From the NCBI GenBank assembly GCA_029565685.1, contig JAKQNR010000022.1, forward strand, positions 186,001 through 250,000: a stretch of DNA of 64,000 nt, written 5' to 3'. A model generated the notes under the pieces. That model ran no database searches and was not told the DNA's origin. It worked only from the letters and a program-made list of their open reading frames with translations. The stretch is from a bacterium. GTDB taxonomy: Bacteria > Zhuqueibacterota > Zhuqueibacteria > Residuimicrobiales > Residuimicrobiaceae. Of the stretch, positions 1 through 11,028 are shown in pieces; within the stretch, counting starts at the first letter, position 1; the number at the start of each line of letters is the position of its first letter. The translations under genes and the position numbers were made by a program.

Positions 1-1106
1 TGCCGTTCGATGCCTGGCCTGAGAAACGCTTCGTTCCATCGTTTGAAGCGCACGCCGTCGCGGCTGATCATGAACAGGGCGTCGGTGAGGGCGGATCCAT
101 ATCTTGGCGAGATGCTGGAACGCCAGATGCGATGCTCCCGCTCCGGCAGCGCCTGCAAGGACGGTGCATCGCCGCGATCGATGTAGCGCATGGGAAAACC
201 GATGAACAGATGCGGAGCGCGATGATAGGGTTTGATGACATTGGTGTACAGTTGTTCGGGAGGCGAATCCACATAGCTCAGATCGTGTTGGTCGAACCAG
301 GTGAGCAGATCTTTGGATCTTGCGGTGCGGATGGCGCGCAGGCCGCGATAAAGAGCGGTGTCGCTTCCCTCTGTAAAGTAACGCCAGTAGGCCCGGTACT
401 CTTTCCGTTCCTTGTCCCAAAAGGCCAGATTCTGTGAATCGAATGCGCCGTCGCTGATCACCGGTTTGACGCTCATGGTTCTCCAATGGATGCCGTCGCT
501 AGAAGCAAAGGGAATGAGGCCCCGCTCGGACCTGGCGCGAAGGATAGCCTTGTAGCGGCTGTCCGGCTGCGCGTCCGGGTTCTCATCCAGGAAAACAGCT
601 GGATGGCCGCCATCCGCATCAGCCCCATCCATCATGCCGCTGATAAAGACGATGTTGTTGGCTTTGGATCCTTGGAACTCGTACAGGCCCAGTTCCGGTT
701 TGATCCAATGAATGCCGTCGTCGCTCTCGGCATAACAGCAGAAAATATGATGAGGCGAGGGGGAGCCCGCGCTGTGCTGCCAGGCTTTGTAATACATTCG
801 ATATTTTTTTCCGTCCTGAAAAACGCTGTGATAGCCGCTGCCGTTGCCTTCCCATGGCGCGTCGTGAACCAGTACAATTTCCCGCGGATCAGGATGATGC
901 AGACAGAGCCGGGCTTCTCCCTTCAGCTCGTCGATAAGATAATCGTCGGCAAACAGTTCCAGGCGCGATCCGATATCCAGAACGGAATCAGACTGCATTG
1001 GAGGGGTCGGATGGGCCGGTGTGTTTCGCTTGAACGACGGATAGCCTGGGGAGGCGGCAACAATCGTCCAGAGTAACAGCCAAAAGGGGAATCCTGTTTT
1101 TTTCAT
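1..1106 (-). CDS. Secreted beta-propeller (GH32/43-like) protein, C-terminus cut by window edge
   Basis: The reading frame is open from ATG at 1106 to the left edge (368 codons, no stop), so the C-terminus is missing. Residues 1 to about 23 look like a signal peptide: MKKT followed by a hydrophobic FWLLLWTIVAA stretch. The mature start carries LDIGSRLELFADDYLID and then LVHDAPWEGNGSGYHSVF. Blade-like motifs recur: KYRMYYKAW, SDDGIHW, SSDGIHWRTM and SRDGVRFKRW. This pattern matches a family of secreted five-bladed beta-propeller proteins related to GH32/43/117, common in Planctomycetota and FCB genomes. The exact activity is unknown; no catalytic triad was assigned. It lies 65 bp after the HpcH aldolase gene and is probably last in that operon. 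The Shine-Dalgarno is weak, so the start rests on the signal peptide. Confidence 0.75.
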   Translation of the reverse strand, partial: MKKTGFPFWLLLWTIVAASPGYPSFKRNTPAHPTPPMQSDSVLDIGSRLELFADDYLIDELKGEARLCLHHPDPREIVLVHDAPWEGNGSGYHSVFQDGKKYRMYYKAWQHSAGSPSPHHIFCCYAESDDGIHWIKPELGLYEFQGSKANNIVFISGMMDGADADGGHPAVFLDENPDAQPDSRYKAILRARSERGLIPFASSDGIHWRTMSVKPVISDGAFDSQNLAFWDKERKEYRAYWRYFTEGSDTALYRGLRAIRTARSKDLLTWFDQHDLSYVDSPPEQLYTNVIKPYHRAPHLFIGFPMRYIDRGDAPSLQALPEREHRIWRSSISPRYGSALTDALFMISRDGVRFKRWNEAFLRPGIER

Positions 1107-1171
1107 CGCGAGTCGCCGTTTTGAATAAGTCGATTATTCTGCTTTTTGGTTTTTTCCTTCCAACCCTGCCT

Positions 1172-1963
1172 TCAGTTTCGTTCCGGCAGCAATGCGGCCG
1201 CAGATTGGATGATCGCCAGATCGCCGGCCAGGGCTTGGCGAAAAAGTGAAATGTCTGAACTGTGAATGACGATGGTGACGCCCTCTGCCAGCCAGCGGAT
1301 CTGTTGTTGAGGGGATTCACTGAAATGAATGCCGATGGCGACGTTCCTGGCTCTGGCCTGGTGAATGATGGTTTTGACAACCTGCTCGAAATCCGGATGT
1401 TCATATTGTTCCGGCAAGCCCATGCTGCAGGAGAGGTCATGCGGACCGATAAAGATGCCGTCAAGGCCGGGCAGGGCAAGGATTTCGTTCAGATGATGCA
1501 CCGCCGGCATGGATTCGATATTGGCGATAAAAACAGTCTCCTGGTTGCGTTGCTGCAAGTAGGGGCTCAACGCCGCGGGCATTTCAGCAGGATTTCGGCT
1601 GTAGCGATTGAGATACTGCCCTTTGAGCGGCCGCCATTTGACCGCGGCGATGAGCTGTCTGATTTTTTCCGGCTCTTCCAGGTAGGGCACGATCACCCCC
1701 GCGGCGCCGCCGTCAAGTGCCTTGCATGCTTCGTGGGCATCCTGATTGAAAATGCGCACCAGCGGCGCAATGCCCATGCTGCGGTAAATCTGACATTGCT
1801 GCGCCAGCTCGCTGCGGTTCAGCGGAATGTGTTCCGAGTCGAGAAATACGAAATCCAAATTGCAGGATTTGACCGCGCCGGGCCATAGCGCGCAGGTGGA
1901 CAGGATGCCGGTTCCGTACACCACGGCGCCTTCATGTAATCGCTCGATGAAACGGCTAGGCAT
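1172..1963 (-). CDS. HpcH/HpaI family aldolase
   Basis: A 263-residue cytosolic protein of the HpcH/HpaI (class II, metal-dependent) pyruvate aldolase family, which cleaves 2-keto-3-deoxy sugar acids or heptenedioate-type substrates to pyruvate plus an aldehyde. Visible hallmarks are FLDSEH ending in His45 (catalytic base position), Arg70 in LVRI, metal ligand Glu150 in ANIES, and GIFIGPHDLS with metal ligand Asp176. Length is normal for the family (about 250-260). A clear Shine-Dalgarno (AAAGGAAAG) precedes ATG at 1963. It sits between two secreted glycan-active proteins on the same strand (gaps of 63 and 65 bp), so a role with a sugar-acid product such as 2-keto-3-deoxy-L-rhamnonate is plausible. 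The substrate cannot be read from the sequence. Confidence 0.85.
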   Translation of the reverse strand: MPSRFIERLHEGAVVYGTGILSTCALWPGAVKSCNLDFVFLDSEHIPLNRSELAQQCQIYRSMGIAPLVRIFNQDAHEACKALDGGAAGVIVPYLEEPEKIRQLIAAVKWRPLKGQYLNRYSRNPAEMPAALSPYLQQRNQETVFIANIESMPAVHHLNEILALPGLDGIFIGPHDLSCSMGLPEQYEHPDFEQVVKTIIHQARARNVAIGIHFSESPQQQIRWLAEGVTIVIHSSDISLFRQALAGDLAIIQSAAALLPERN

Positions 1964-2026
1964 ATCTTTCCTTTCGCTACAAAATGGGTTCCCCGCCGCC
2001 CGCTTGGAGAGGACGTAGGAGACGGA

Positions 2027-4477
2027 TTATGGTTTGCGCATCAGCCAGATTTCGCTGATCTGCGTGCCGCGCTCAGCCTTTGCACAGGAAAAAATCAGAT
2101 CGATGCGGCCGTCGCCGGTCGCTGCTTTGGGAAGATCGAATTCATAGAGAGGCTGGCCTCCGGTCTGCAGATAATCGTGCACCAGGTGACCGTCATCGGT
2201 CATGCAGCGGATTTTGGCTTTAAAGCGGCCGGTGTAGCAAATCCTCAGACGGTAGGCGGCCAGCGAATCCAGATTGTCGTAATGCACCTGCAGCGGTTGA
2301 TCATAAAGAACGCCGATCTGGCTCATCCAGGCGAGCGGAATCGGCCGGCCGTACCATCCGCGGGCAATGGTACGCTCTTGCCAGGCCTCGCCGTTTAGAT
2401 TGACCTCAAATTGACGCTGCGAGGTGAACAAACCGCCGGGATCTCGAAGCGGATCCGGCTGCGGCTGTACCCGTGCAAAACTGGCCGCAGAACCCATGTT
2501 GTCATAAAAGCCGCCCGGCCCAGGATTGGTGCGATGGATGAGCTCTTTAATCCGCGCGAATTTTACCTCAGGGTCCGCTGCTCGCGAAAGGCTCTGCAGG
2601 CGGTCAAGCAGCCAAAGGCTGTTGTTGAGAGGCACATCCAGATCATCCATAAAATCACCGCGGCCGGGCATGGCCCCATGCCTTTCCACCGACAACTGAG
2701 AGCCGATGCTGAGAAACAACGAATCGGCCAGTTCCCAACATCGCTTTCGCCAGTTGGTTGCCGCTGGTTCACTCCGACTGCGCAGCAGAACCGAGATGGC
2801 GGACTCGATCGCTGCATTCAAACCGGCTGCATCGGCGTTGTCGAGCAGCTCCATCGCCCGGTTTTCCAGATGAGTCTCATACACAAGCCGTTTTTGGATA
2901 TAGGCGTCATAGTAGGCGCGCAACAGCCCCATCTGAAAACGATAATTGGCGCGCACCTGGCGGGGAACACGCTCTTCGAGTTTCTGCCACTGCTGCAAAG
3001 TGACTCCCACCTGCTCGTTGCTGAGGAGCGGACCCTGCCAATTCTTTTCCAGCGCAAGAATACCCTGCGCGATCTCTTCACTGTAATCAGGGTGGATCAG
3101 CAGCCGGGCCGCTTCCCGCAGCGTGGCGATTACCGGCGTCTGCGGATCCCAATCCTGGCCGCTCCAGATGAACTTATTGATGTCATCGTTAATGCCCTCT
3201 GAATAGCTGATGCTGCCGATGCAAAAGGGCGCCTGCACATTGTGGATGGCCTTCTCAGCTACAGGTCGGGGATTGTAGCACTCGCGTCCCAGAGTCAGGG
3301 CGAAGGCAGGATCCCAAAGCGGAACCGGATACTGACAGGATAGGCTGTGGGTGATATCCGGATAATGACGGATGGGAATGTCGGGCTCGAGAAGAGCGCG
3401 CATCTCGTTTAATTTTGTTTTGACCCATGGCCCGAACACCGCGCCGCCGAACCAGGGGTAATGACGGTTTGCGTGGCGATAGAATGCATCCAGCCAGTCC
3501 TGCTGGACGTGTGTGGCTTGGGGCGAAATCCATATTTTCGCCTGAGGATGATACTGGTGCAACACTTTGGCGGTTTTTTCCAACCAGGGAAAGAGAACAT
3601 CCGGGTGCAGTTCCCCCGGATCGCCGCCCGGAACAAAGACCGCGTCCAGTTTTACCAGCCTGCTAAAGACTTGATCGCGTTCCGCCAGTTCCCGCTCGAT
3701 CACCTCCGGCAGGTCATAGCCCTTGGCCATGTTCGGATACCAGATCCAGACATCCAGCCCATAGGCAGCGGCGAGGCGCGACTGTTCCGTCATCATCTCC
3801 ATGGTTGAAAGCTGCATGTGCTTGCTGCTGGGATCATCGTCTGTGCCCGGCGGCATGATCTCGATGCAGTTTGCGCCAAAGAGGGCGAGCTCCCTTATGT
3901 AACGATCGAATTGGCCGACGCTCCAGGCATCGTAGGCATTGGTTTTCGGCCGATAGCCTAGTTGATGACCGCGCAAGGGAAAGCGGGGTGCTTGGTTCCA
4001 CATAGCCGAAAGAGGTAACGTGAAGACGTTTCTTTTCAGCGTCGCAGTGCGCAGCAAACGGCCGACGCCGTACAATGCGCCCCGACTGTCCCTGCCCTGT
4101 ATCAGCACGGCGGAGGTTGGAGGCGCACTCACCTGCAAATGAAATCCTTCGCGATCCGGCGCCGGCCTGTTTTTAACTTGTTCAGCCATGAAGGTCAGCG
4201 TCCTGCGGCTGTGCTCATTCTGATTCAGGATCGCCAGCGTATAATCCGGGAGGAGAGCGGTACGCTGAATTTTCAAATACGTGCCGGTACGGCGGCTGAC
4301 TTCTTCAACGAGCACGTTCAACGCTTTATCGAAAACCCGGTCTCGAGTTCGGGCTGCGTGCACGACGGCGTGGGTGAAATCCATCTCCTGGCCTGCGTTC
4401 ATGCACACAGGGATCAGACAGAAAAGGAGCATGAGAAGGTATTGGCCATGGCGGCGTTGGCTAAGAAGATCGCCCAT
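2027..4477 (-). CDS. Secreted GH20b/alpha-glucuronidase-like glycoside hydrolase
   Basis: An 816-residue exported protein. Residues 1-28 form a signal peptide (QRRHGQYLLMLLFCLIPV core, cut near CMNA). Residues about 35-145 resemble the non-catalytic N-terminal domain shared by GH20 hexosaminidases and GH67 alpha-glucuronidases, with its typical end motif VLIQGRDSRGALYGVGRLLR. A (beta/alpha)8-like region follows from about 160 to 480, with conserved-looking acidic patches GANCIEIMPPGTDDD, VFVPGGDPGE and SYSEGINDD. A helical region and a C-terminal beta domain (about 680-816) close the protein. I could not assign a numbered GH family, so substrate and catalytic residues are open. The start has an AGGAG Shine-Dalgarno 7 bp upstream. 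It follows the small lipoprotein gene by 41 bp, probably in one operon. Confidence 0.7.
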   Translation of the reverse strand: MGDLLSQRRHGQYLLMLLFCLIPVCMNAGQEMDFTHAVVHAARTRDRVFDKALNVLVEEVSRRTGTYLKIQRTALLPDYTLAILNQNEHSRRTLTFMAEQVKNRPAPDREGFHLQVSAPPTSAVLIQGRDSRGALYGVGRLLRTATLKRNVFTLPLSAMWNQAPRFPLRGHQLGYRPKTNAYDAWSVGQFDRYIRELALFGANCIEIMPPGTDDDPSSKHMQLSTMEMMTEQSRLAAAYGLDVWIWYPNMAKGYDLPEVIERELAERDQVFSRLVKLDAVFVPGGDPGELHPDVLFPWLEKTAKVLHQYHPQAKIWISPQATHVQQDWLDAFYRHANRHYPWFGGAVFGPWVKTKLNEMRALLEPDIPIRHYPDITHSLSCQYPVPLWDPAFALTLGRECYNPRPVAEKAIHNVQAPFCIGSISYSEGINDDINKFIWSGQDWDPQTPVIATLREAARLLIHPDYSEEIAQGILALEKNWQGPLLSNEQVGVTLQQWQKLEERVPRQVRANYRFQMGLLRAYYDAYIQKRLVYETHLENRAMELLDNADAAGLNAAIESAISVLLRSRSEPAATNWRKRCWELADSLFLSIGSQLSVERHGAMPGRGDFMDDLDVPLNNSLWLLDRLQSLSRAADPEVKFARIKELIHRTNPGPGGFYDNMGSAASFARVQPQPDPLRDPGGLFTSQRQFEVNLNGEAWQERTIARGWYGRPIPLAWMSQIGVLYDQPLQVHYDNLDSLAAYRLRICYTGRFKAKIRCMTDDGHLVHDYLQTGGQPLYEFDLPKAATGDGRIDLIFSCAKAERGTQISEIWLMRKP

Positions 4478-4518
4478 GAAGGCTCCTGGTTGATTGGGAT
4501 AAGCACAGCTGCTCTGGA

Positions 4519-4830
4519 TTACGGTGCAGTGGTTGGTTCTTTTTGCAGCTTTTCGGTGACCTGACTCAGCATTTTGACGAACCGTTCAGGGTGTGTTTGA
4601 TAATATTGTTGCGCCTGTTCAAAGTCCTGCTGAGACAGGTCGTGTTTTTGCAACAGGCGCTGTAAATAGCGGTCTTTTAACTCGGCATGGCTGGTGTCTG
4701 CTGTGATGGTGAGAAGGTACTCGTGATAAACCTGAGCAAAGCGTTCCAGTTTGTTCTCATCCACCATAGCGTTCTTTTTCGTGCAGGCGCAGAATAGAAT
4801 CGTCAGCGCCAGCAGAATATGAAATTTCAT
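4519..4830 (-). CDS. Small putative lipoprotein, DUF4296-like
   Basis: A 103-residue protein whose first 16 residues (MKFHILLALTILFCAC) form a short lipoprotein-type signal; Cys16 is the likeliest lipidation site, though the lipobox is weak. The rest is charged and helical (VYHEYLLTITAD, DLSQQDFEQAQQYYQTHPERF). This resembles the DUF4296 family of small FCB lipoproteins in size and layout; the assignment is tentative. ATG at 4830 has a GAGGAA Shine-Dalgarno. It is first in the minus-strand operon and sits behind a strong predicted promoter at 4854-4882. Function unknown. Confidence 0.65.
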   Translation of the reverse strand: MKFHILLALTILFCACTKKNAMVDENKLERFAQVYHEYLLTITADTSHAELKDRYLQRLLQKHDLSQQDFEQAQQYYQTHPERFVKMLSQVTEKLQKEPTTAP

Positions 4831-4853
4831 GATATTCCTCGTTGCGTTTTTCC

Positions 4854-4882
4854 AATCTAAAAAAAGAAAACGACAATGTCAA
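4854..4882 (-). promoter_or_regulatory. Sigma70-like promoter for the 4830 lipoprotein operon
   Basis: On the minus strand TTGACA (4882-4877), a 17-bp T-rich spacer and TAGATT (4859-4854). The start codon is 24 bp below the -10, so the leader would be short. The -35 is a perfect consensus. Confidence 0.65.
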
Positions 4883-4901
4883 GCTCAGCGGGAAAATTGC
4901 C

Positions 4902-4930
4902 TTGATTTTATGTGAATATAATAATACATT
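4902..4930 (+). promoter_or_regulatory. Candidate radA promoter
   Basis: TTGATT (4902-4907), 17-bp spacer, TACATT (4925-4930) in the AT-rich divergent gap before radA. Two TATAAT strings at 4917 and 4946 also occur but lack a well-spaced -35. Confidence 0.4.
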
Positions 4931-4973
4931 AATGATTAATAAACATATAATTTGGATGGTGTGCCGACTTGCG

Positions 4974-7515
<2,542 letters not shown>

Positions 7516-7562
7516 ATTGAAGACATACCCCAATGAGATCTAACACTTAAGCGGAGGTTGAC

Positions 7563-7904
7563 ATGAATACTTTTCTAAGTGTTTTTGCCATGGCTGGTCC
7601 CAGCGGCGGCCAGCAGGGTGGAGGCAGCGCCATGGGCATGTTGCTGCCCATCATTCTAATGTTCGTGATCATGTACTTTTTGCTCTTCCGGCCTCAGGCG
7701 AAAAAGCAGAAAGAGATGCGCAAGATGCTCGAGAGCCTGCAATCCGGCGACCAGATCATGACCATCGGCGGCATTTTCGGCACCATCGTCGGTTTTGATA
7801 AAAAAGATCAGATCGCCATCGTCAAGATCGCGGACAATGTCAAGATTCGCGTCACCCGCAGTTCCATTGCGCGTAAAGTGACCAGCGAAGAGACCGGCAA
7901 TTAA
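7563..7904 (+). CDS. yajC: Preprotein translocase subunit YajC
   Basis: A 113-residue inner-membrane accessory of the SecDF-YajC complex. One transmembrane helix (about residues 23-43, MGMLLPIILMFVIMYFLLF) is followed by the hallmark FRPQAKKQKEM and a small cytosolic domain containing GDQIMTIGGIFGTI. A GGAGG Shine-Dalgarno stands 5 bp before ATG 7563. secD and secF are not in the window. It lies between tgt and fmt. Confidence 0.96.
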   Translation: MNTFLSVFAMAGPSGGQQGGGSAMGMLLPIILMFVIMYFLLFRPQAKKQKEMRKMLESLQSGDQIMTIGGIFGTIVGFDKKDQIAIVKIADNVKIRVTRSSIARKVTSEETGN

Positions 7905-7906
7905 TC

Positions 7907-8845
7907 ATGCGGGTTGTTTTCATGGGATCGCCCGATTTCGCGATCCCTAGTTTGCAACGGTTGCTGGGCAGTACGCATACTGTGCAAGCCGTGGTGACGG
8001 TTCCGGACAAACCGGCGGGCCGGGGCAAAAAAGTGACCGCGTCGCCGGTCAAGTTCGCCGCTCAGCGCGCCGGTCTGCCGGTGCTGCAACCGCTGTCGCT
8101 GGACGACCCGGCATTCATCGCTGCGCTGCAGGGATTTGACGCAGAGGTTTTCATTGTGGTGGCTTTTCGCATTCTACCGCCTGAGGTATTCACCCTGCCG
8201 GCGAGAGGCGCCGTCAACTTGCACGCTTCCCTGCTGCCGAGCTATCGCGGAGCTGCGCCCATCAACTGGGCTCTGCTGAACGGCGAATCCCGAACCGGGG
8301 TCACCACGTTTTTAATAGAAAAGCACGTGGACACCGGACAGCTTTTGTTGCAAAAGGAGTTCGCCATTCCGGATGATATGATCGCCGGGGAATTATACCA
8401 AGCCCTGTCCTTGATCGGCGCCGATCTGCTGCTGGAGACGCTGGATGGACTCGAGAGCGGCAGACTGCAGGCGCGTCCGCAGAGCGGCGTGGCGACCGCT
8501 GCACCGAAAATCTATAAAGAGATGGGCTGCATCGACTGGACGCAGCCCACAGCCAGAATATACAATCTCTATCGCGGTCTTTCGCCGGTCCCGGGCGTTT
8601 ACAGCTATTGCCAGAACCGCCTTTGCAAATTTCAACGAATGCGGCCGGCATCCGGACCTGCGCAGGGGGATCCCGGTTCGGTGGTGGAGATTCAGCCTGG
8701 CGCCGGCTTTTCCATAGCCACCGGCGACGGCGCGCTGCAAATTTTACAGCTGCAGCTTGAAGGCAAACGGAGCTTGACTGCTGGTGAATTCTTACGGGGA
8801 TATCCCCTGACAAAGGGGGATCGATTTCAGAGTTCGGTCGCCTGA
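7907..8845 (+). CDS. fmt: Methionyl-tRNA formyltransferase
   Basis: A 312-residue enzyme transferring a formyl group from 10-formyl-tetrahydrofolate to Met-tRNAfMet. The catalytic set is Asn104, His106 and Asp142, lying in NLHASLLPSYRGAAPINWA and VDTGQLLL. The N-terminus MRVVFMGSPDFAIP is typical. The C-terminal OB-like tRNA-binding domain covers about 205-312. It begins 2 bp after yajC, so the two are probably translationally coupled. The usual partner def (peptide deformylase) is not adjacent and not in the window. Confidence 0.97.
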   Translation: MRVVFMGSPDFAIPSLQRLLGSTHTVQAVVTVPDKPAGRGKKVTASPVKFAAQRAGLPVLQPLSLDDPAFIAALQGFDAEVFIVVAFRILPPEVFTLPARGAVNLHASLLPSYRGAAPINWALLNGESRTGVTTFLIEKHVDTGQLLLQKEFAIPDDMIAGELYQALSLIGADLLLETLDGLESGRLQARPQSGVATAAPKIYKEMGCIDWTQPTARIYNLYRGLSPVPGVYSYCQNRLCKFQRMRPASGPAQGDPGSVVEIQPGAGFSIATGDGALQILQLQLEGKRSLTAGEFLRGYPLTKGDRFQSSVA

Positions 8846-8861
8846 GATGAGGGAGAGACCA

Positions 8862-10187
8862 ATGAACAGCGCCCGCCGTCTAGCCTGGGAGATTCTCTGC
8901 CGGGTCGAGACGCAGGGGGCTTTTGCCGATTTGCTGATTCGGCAAACGTTGGATCGCAGCCCGCTCTCCGCAGAGGACCGTGCGTTGCTCAACGAACTGG
9001 TACGCGGCGTTATGCGCTGGAAACTGCGGTTGTATTGGATCATCGATCAGCTAAGACAGACGAATGCCAAAAAGCTGGAAACTCCACTGCGCATGGTGCT
9101 GGCTTTGGGATTGTATCAGATTATCTATCTCGACCGGATTCCGGAATTTGCCGCTGTCGACGAAAGCGTGACGCTGGCGCGGCTGGTTGGCAACGCCAAA
9201 TGGGCGTCCCTGACCAACGGCCTGTTGCGCGGTTACCTGCGTCAATCGGACAAGATCAGCTTCCCGGACCCGCTGGCCGAACCTGAACGGTATATCTCTG
9301 TCGTTTATTCACATCCGCTCTGGCTGGTCAAAATATGGGTGCGCCAGTTCGGCTTTGATCAGACCGAGCTTTTATGCCAGGCTGACAACCAGCCGGCGCC
9401 GCTGTCCCTGCGGGTCAACATACTTTTAATTTCTTCGCAGCAGTTCGCACAAGAGCTGACGCAGCGGGGGATCGCTTTCCAGCAGTCGATCGTGCCGGAC
9501 TTTTTTACTTTCCATGACCTGCCCCATTCGCTTCAGATAGATTTTCTGAACAAAGGGTGGGTGACGGTGCAGGATGAAAGCGCCGGATTGCCGAATCTCT
9601 TGTTCCGTGGACAAGCCGGACAGATTCTGTTGGATCTCTGCGCCGCTCCGGGAGGAAAAAGCGGACATATGGCAGAGCGCAGCGGCGATCGATGTCGCGT
9701 GATCGCCATGGACCTGCAGGCGGGCAGGACGAGACTGATTCGTTCGTTGGTAAGCAGATTGGGATTGCGCTCCGTGCAAGTCGTGCAGGCCGATGCCCTG
9801 CGGCCGCCGCTCCGTTCAGCAGATGTCGTGCTGCTGGATGCTCCATGCTCTGGCCTCGGCGTGCTGCGGCGAAAACCGGACCTGCGCTGGCGACGCCGGC
9901 CTGCGGATATTGCAGAGTTGGTCGTGCTGCAGAAAAAGCTGCTGCATCAAGCCGCCGAGCTGGTGGCAAAAAATGGCGTTCTGGTCTACAGCACTTGCAC
10001 GATCCATCCGCCGGAGAATCAGGAGATGATCGCCTGGTTCCTTCACTCACACCCCGGCTGGGCGTTGCTGCGGGCTGAAAAGACCGAGGCGCCTCGGGCA
10101 TGCGTCTCCGCCGATGGGTTTGTCGAAACCTGGCCGCACCGCCACGGAATGGACGGCAGCTTTGCAGCCAAATTACAAAAATTGTGA
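8862..10187 (+). CDS. rsmB: 16S rRNA m5C967 methyltransferase RsmB
   Basis: A 441-residue protein with an N-terminal NusB-like RNA-binding domain (1-140) and a C-terminal SAM-dependent methyltransferase domain. Motif I is DLCAAPGGK (258-266). The two catalytic cysteines are Cys329 in DAPCSGLGVLRRKPDLRW and Cys379 in YSTCTIHP, the RsmB/RsmF arrangement. ATG 8862 is preferred over the in-frame ATG at 8847 because GGGAGAG lies just before it and MNSARRLAWEIL is the normal family start. It is in the fmt-rsmB-PASTA-rpe cluster. Confidence 0.95.
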   Translation: MNSARRLAWEILCRVETQGAFADLLIRQTLDRSPLSAEDRALLNELVRGVMRWKLRLYWIIDQLRQTNAKKLETPLRMVLALGLYQIIYLDRIPEFAAVDESVTLARLVGNAKWASLTNGLLRGYLRQSDKISFPDPLAEPERYISVVYSHPLWLVKIWVRQFGFDQTELLCQADNQPAPLSLRVNILLISSQQFAQELTQRGIAFQQSIVPDFFTFHDLPHSLQIDFLNKGWVTVQDESAGLPNLLFRGQAGQILLDLCAAPGGKSGHMAERSGDRCRVIAMDLQAGRTRLIRSLVSRLGLRSVQVVQADALRPPLRSADVVLLDAPCSGLGVLRRKPDLRWRRRPADIAELVVLQKKLLHQAAELVAKNGVLVYSTCTIHPPENQEMIAWFLHSHPGWALLRAEKTEAPRACVSADGFVETWPHRHGMDGSFAAKLQKL

Positions 10188-10196
10188 GCAGGCGAC

Positions 10197-10961
10197 ATGA
10201 AGCATAATGAATTGGTGGAAAAAAGTAAAACCATCCTTGCCGGCATCCATTGGCGAAGGGTGGCCAAAGTCACGGCGATCATCGTGGTTGCCTATCTTAT
10301 TTTCGATAATTTGTTGATGCCTCTGTATACTCGGCAGTATCAAGCGATTCCGGTTCCCAACCTCCATCTCAAATCTCTGGACGAGGCTGAAAAGATCCTC
10401 AAGCGTTCCGGATTGCGTATGGTCAAAGAAGGCGAAAAGTTTGACGAATCCCTGCCCGCCGGCCGGATCATTTTTCAGAATCCCGAGGCCTCCGCCAAGG
10501 TGAAAAAGGGTCGGCGGATTTATCTGACGGTCAGCAAGGGCGCCCGTTCCTTCATCATGCCTAAACTGATCGGGCTGGCACTGCGCGATGCCAAATTCGT
10601 TCTTCAGGACCATGAGCTGTCATTGGGTTTCACCACCTATCGCAGAGATCCGTTTCTGCCTGACGGTGTGGTCTGCGATCAATCTCCGGCAAGCGGCACA
10701 ACCGTCGGCGTGAACAGCCGCGTGGATATTGTGGTGAGCCTGGGCCTTGAACCGACAGAGTTCATCGTTCCCGACCTAATCGGCAAATCCGAGGAGGACG
10801 CCCTGATCGCTTTGCAGAAAGCGGGATTGACCGTGGGCGTCATCGACCGGCAAGCCACCGATCAGCTGCTGCCCAACACGGTGATCAGCCAATCAAAGGA
10901 GGCGGGTCTGGAGGTGGCTAAAGGGGACACGGTGCATATCGTTGTCAGTGCACTGCCCTAA
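10197..10961 (+). CDS. Membrane-anchored triple-PASTA protein lacking a kinase domain
   Basis: A 254-residue protein: short basic cytosolic N-terminus, one transmembrane helix (about 24-43, VTAIIVVAYLIFDNLLM), then three PASTA domains at about 48-114, 117-186 and 189-254, each beginning with a V/MP-x-L-x-G/L-type start (IPVPNLHLKSL, IMPKLIGLAL, IVPDLIGKSE). PASTA domains bind muropeptides or unlinked peptidoglycan. In Gram-positive bacteria the matching slot between rsmB and rpe holds phosphatase and PASTA-kinase genes; here no kinase domain is present. A role in sensing or organising cell wall is inference. It starts 9 bp after rsmB. Confidence 0.88.
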   Translation: MKHNELVEKSKTILAGIHWRRVAKVTAIIVVAYLIFDNLLMPLYTRQYQAIPVPNLHLKSLDEAEKILKRSGLRMVKEGEKFDESLPAGRIIFQNPEASAKVKKGRRIYLTVSKGARSFIMPKLIGLALRDAKFVLQDHELSLGFTTYRRDPFLPDGVVCDQSPASGTTVGVNSRVDIVVSLGLEPTEFIVPDLIGKSEEDALIALQKAGLTVGVIDRQATDQLLPNTVISQSKEAGLEVAKGDTVHIVVSALP

Positions 10962-11028
10962 CGAGTTCACAAGAGCCGGCCTGTACAGCGCCGGCAGTTA
11001 TAGCCCAAAACGACTTTAGGAGTTTGAT

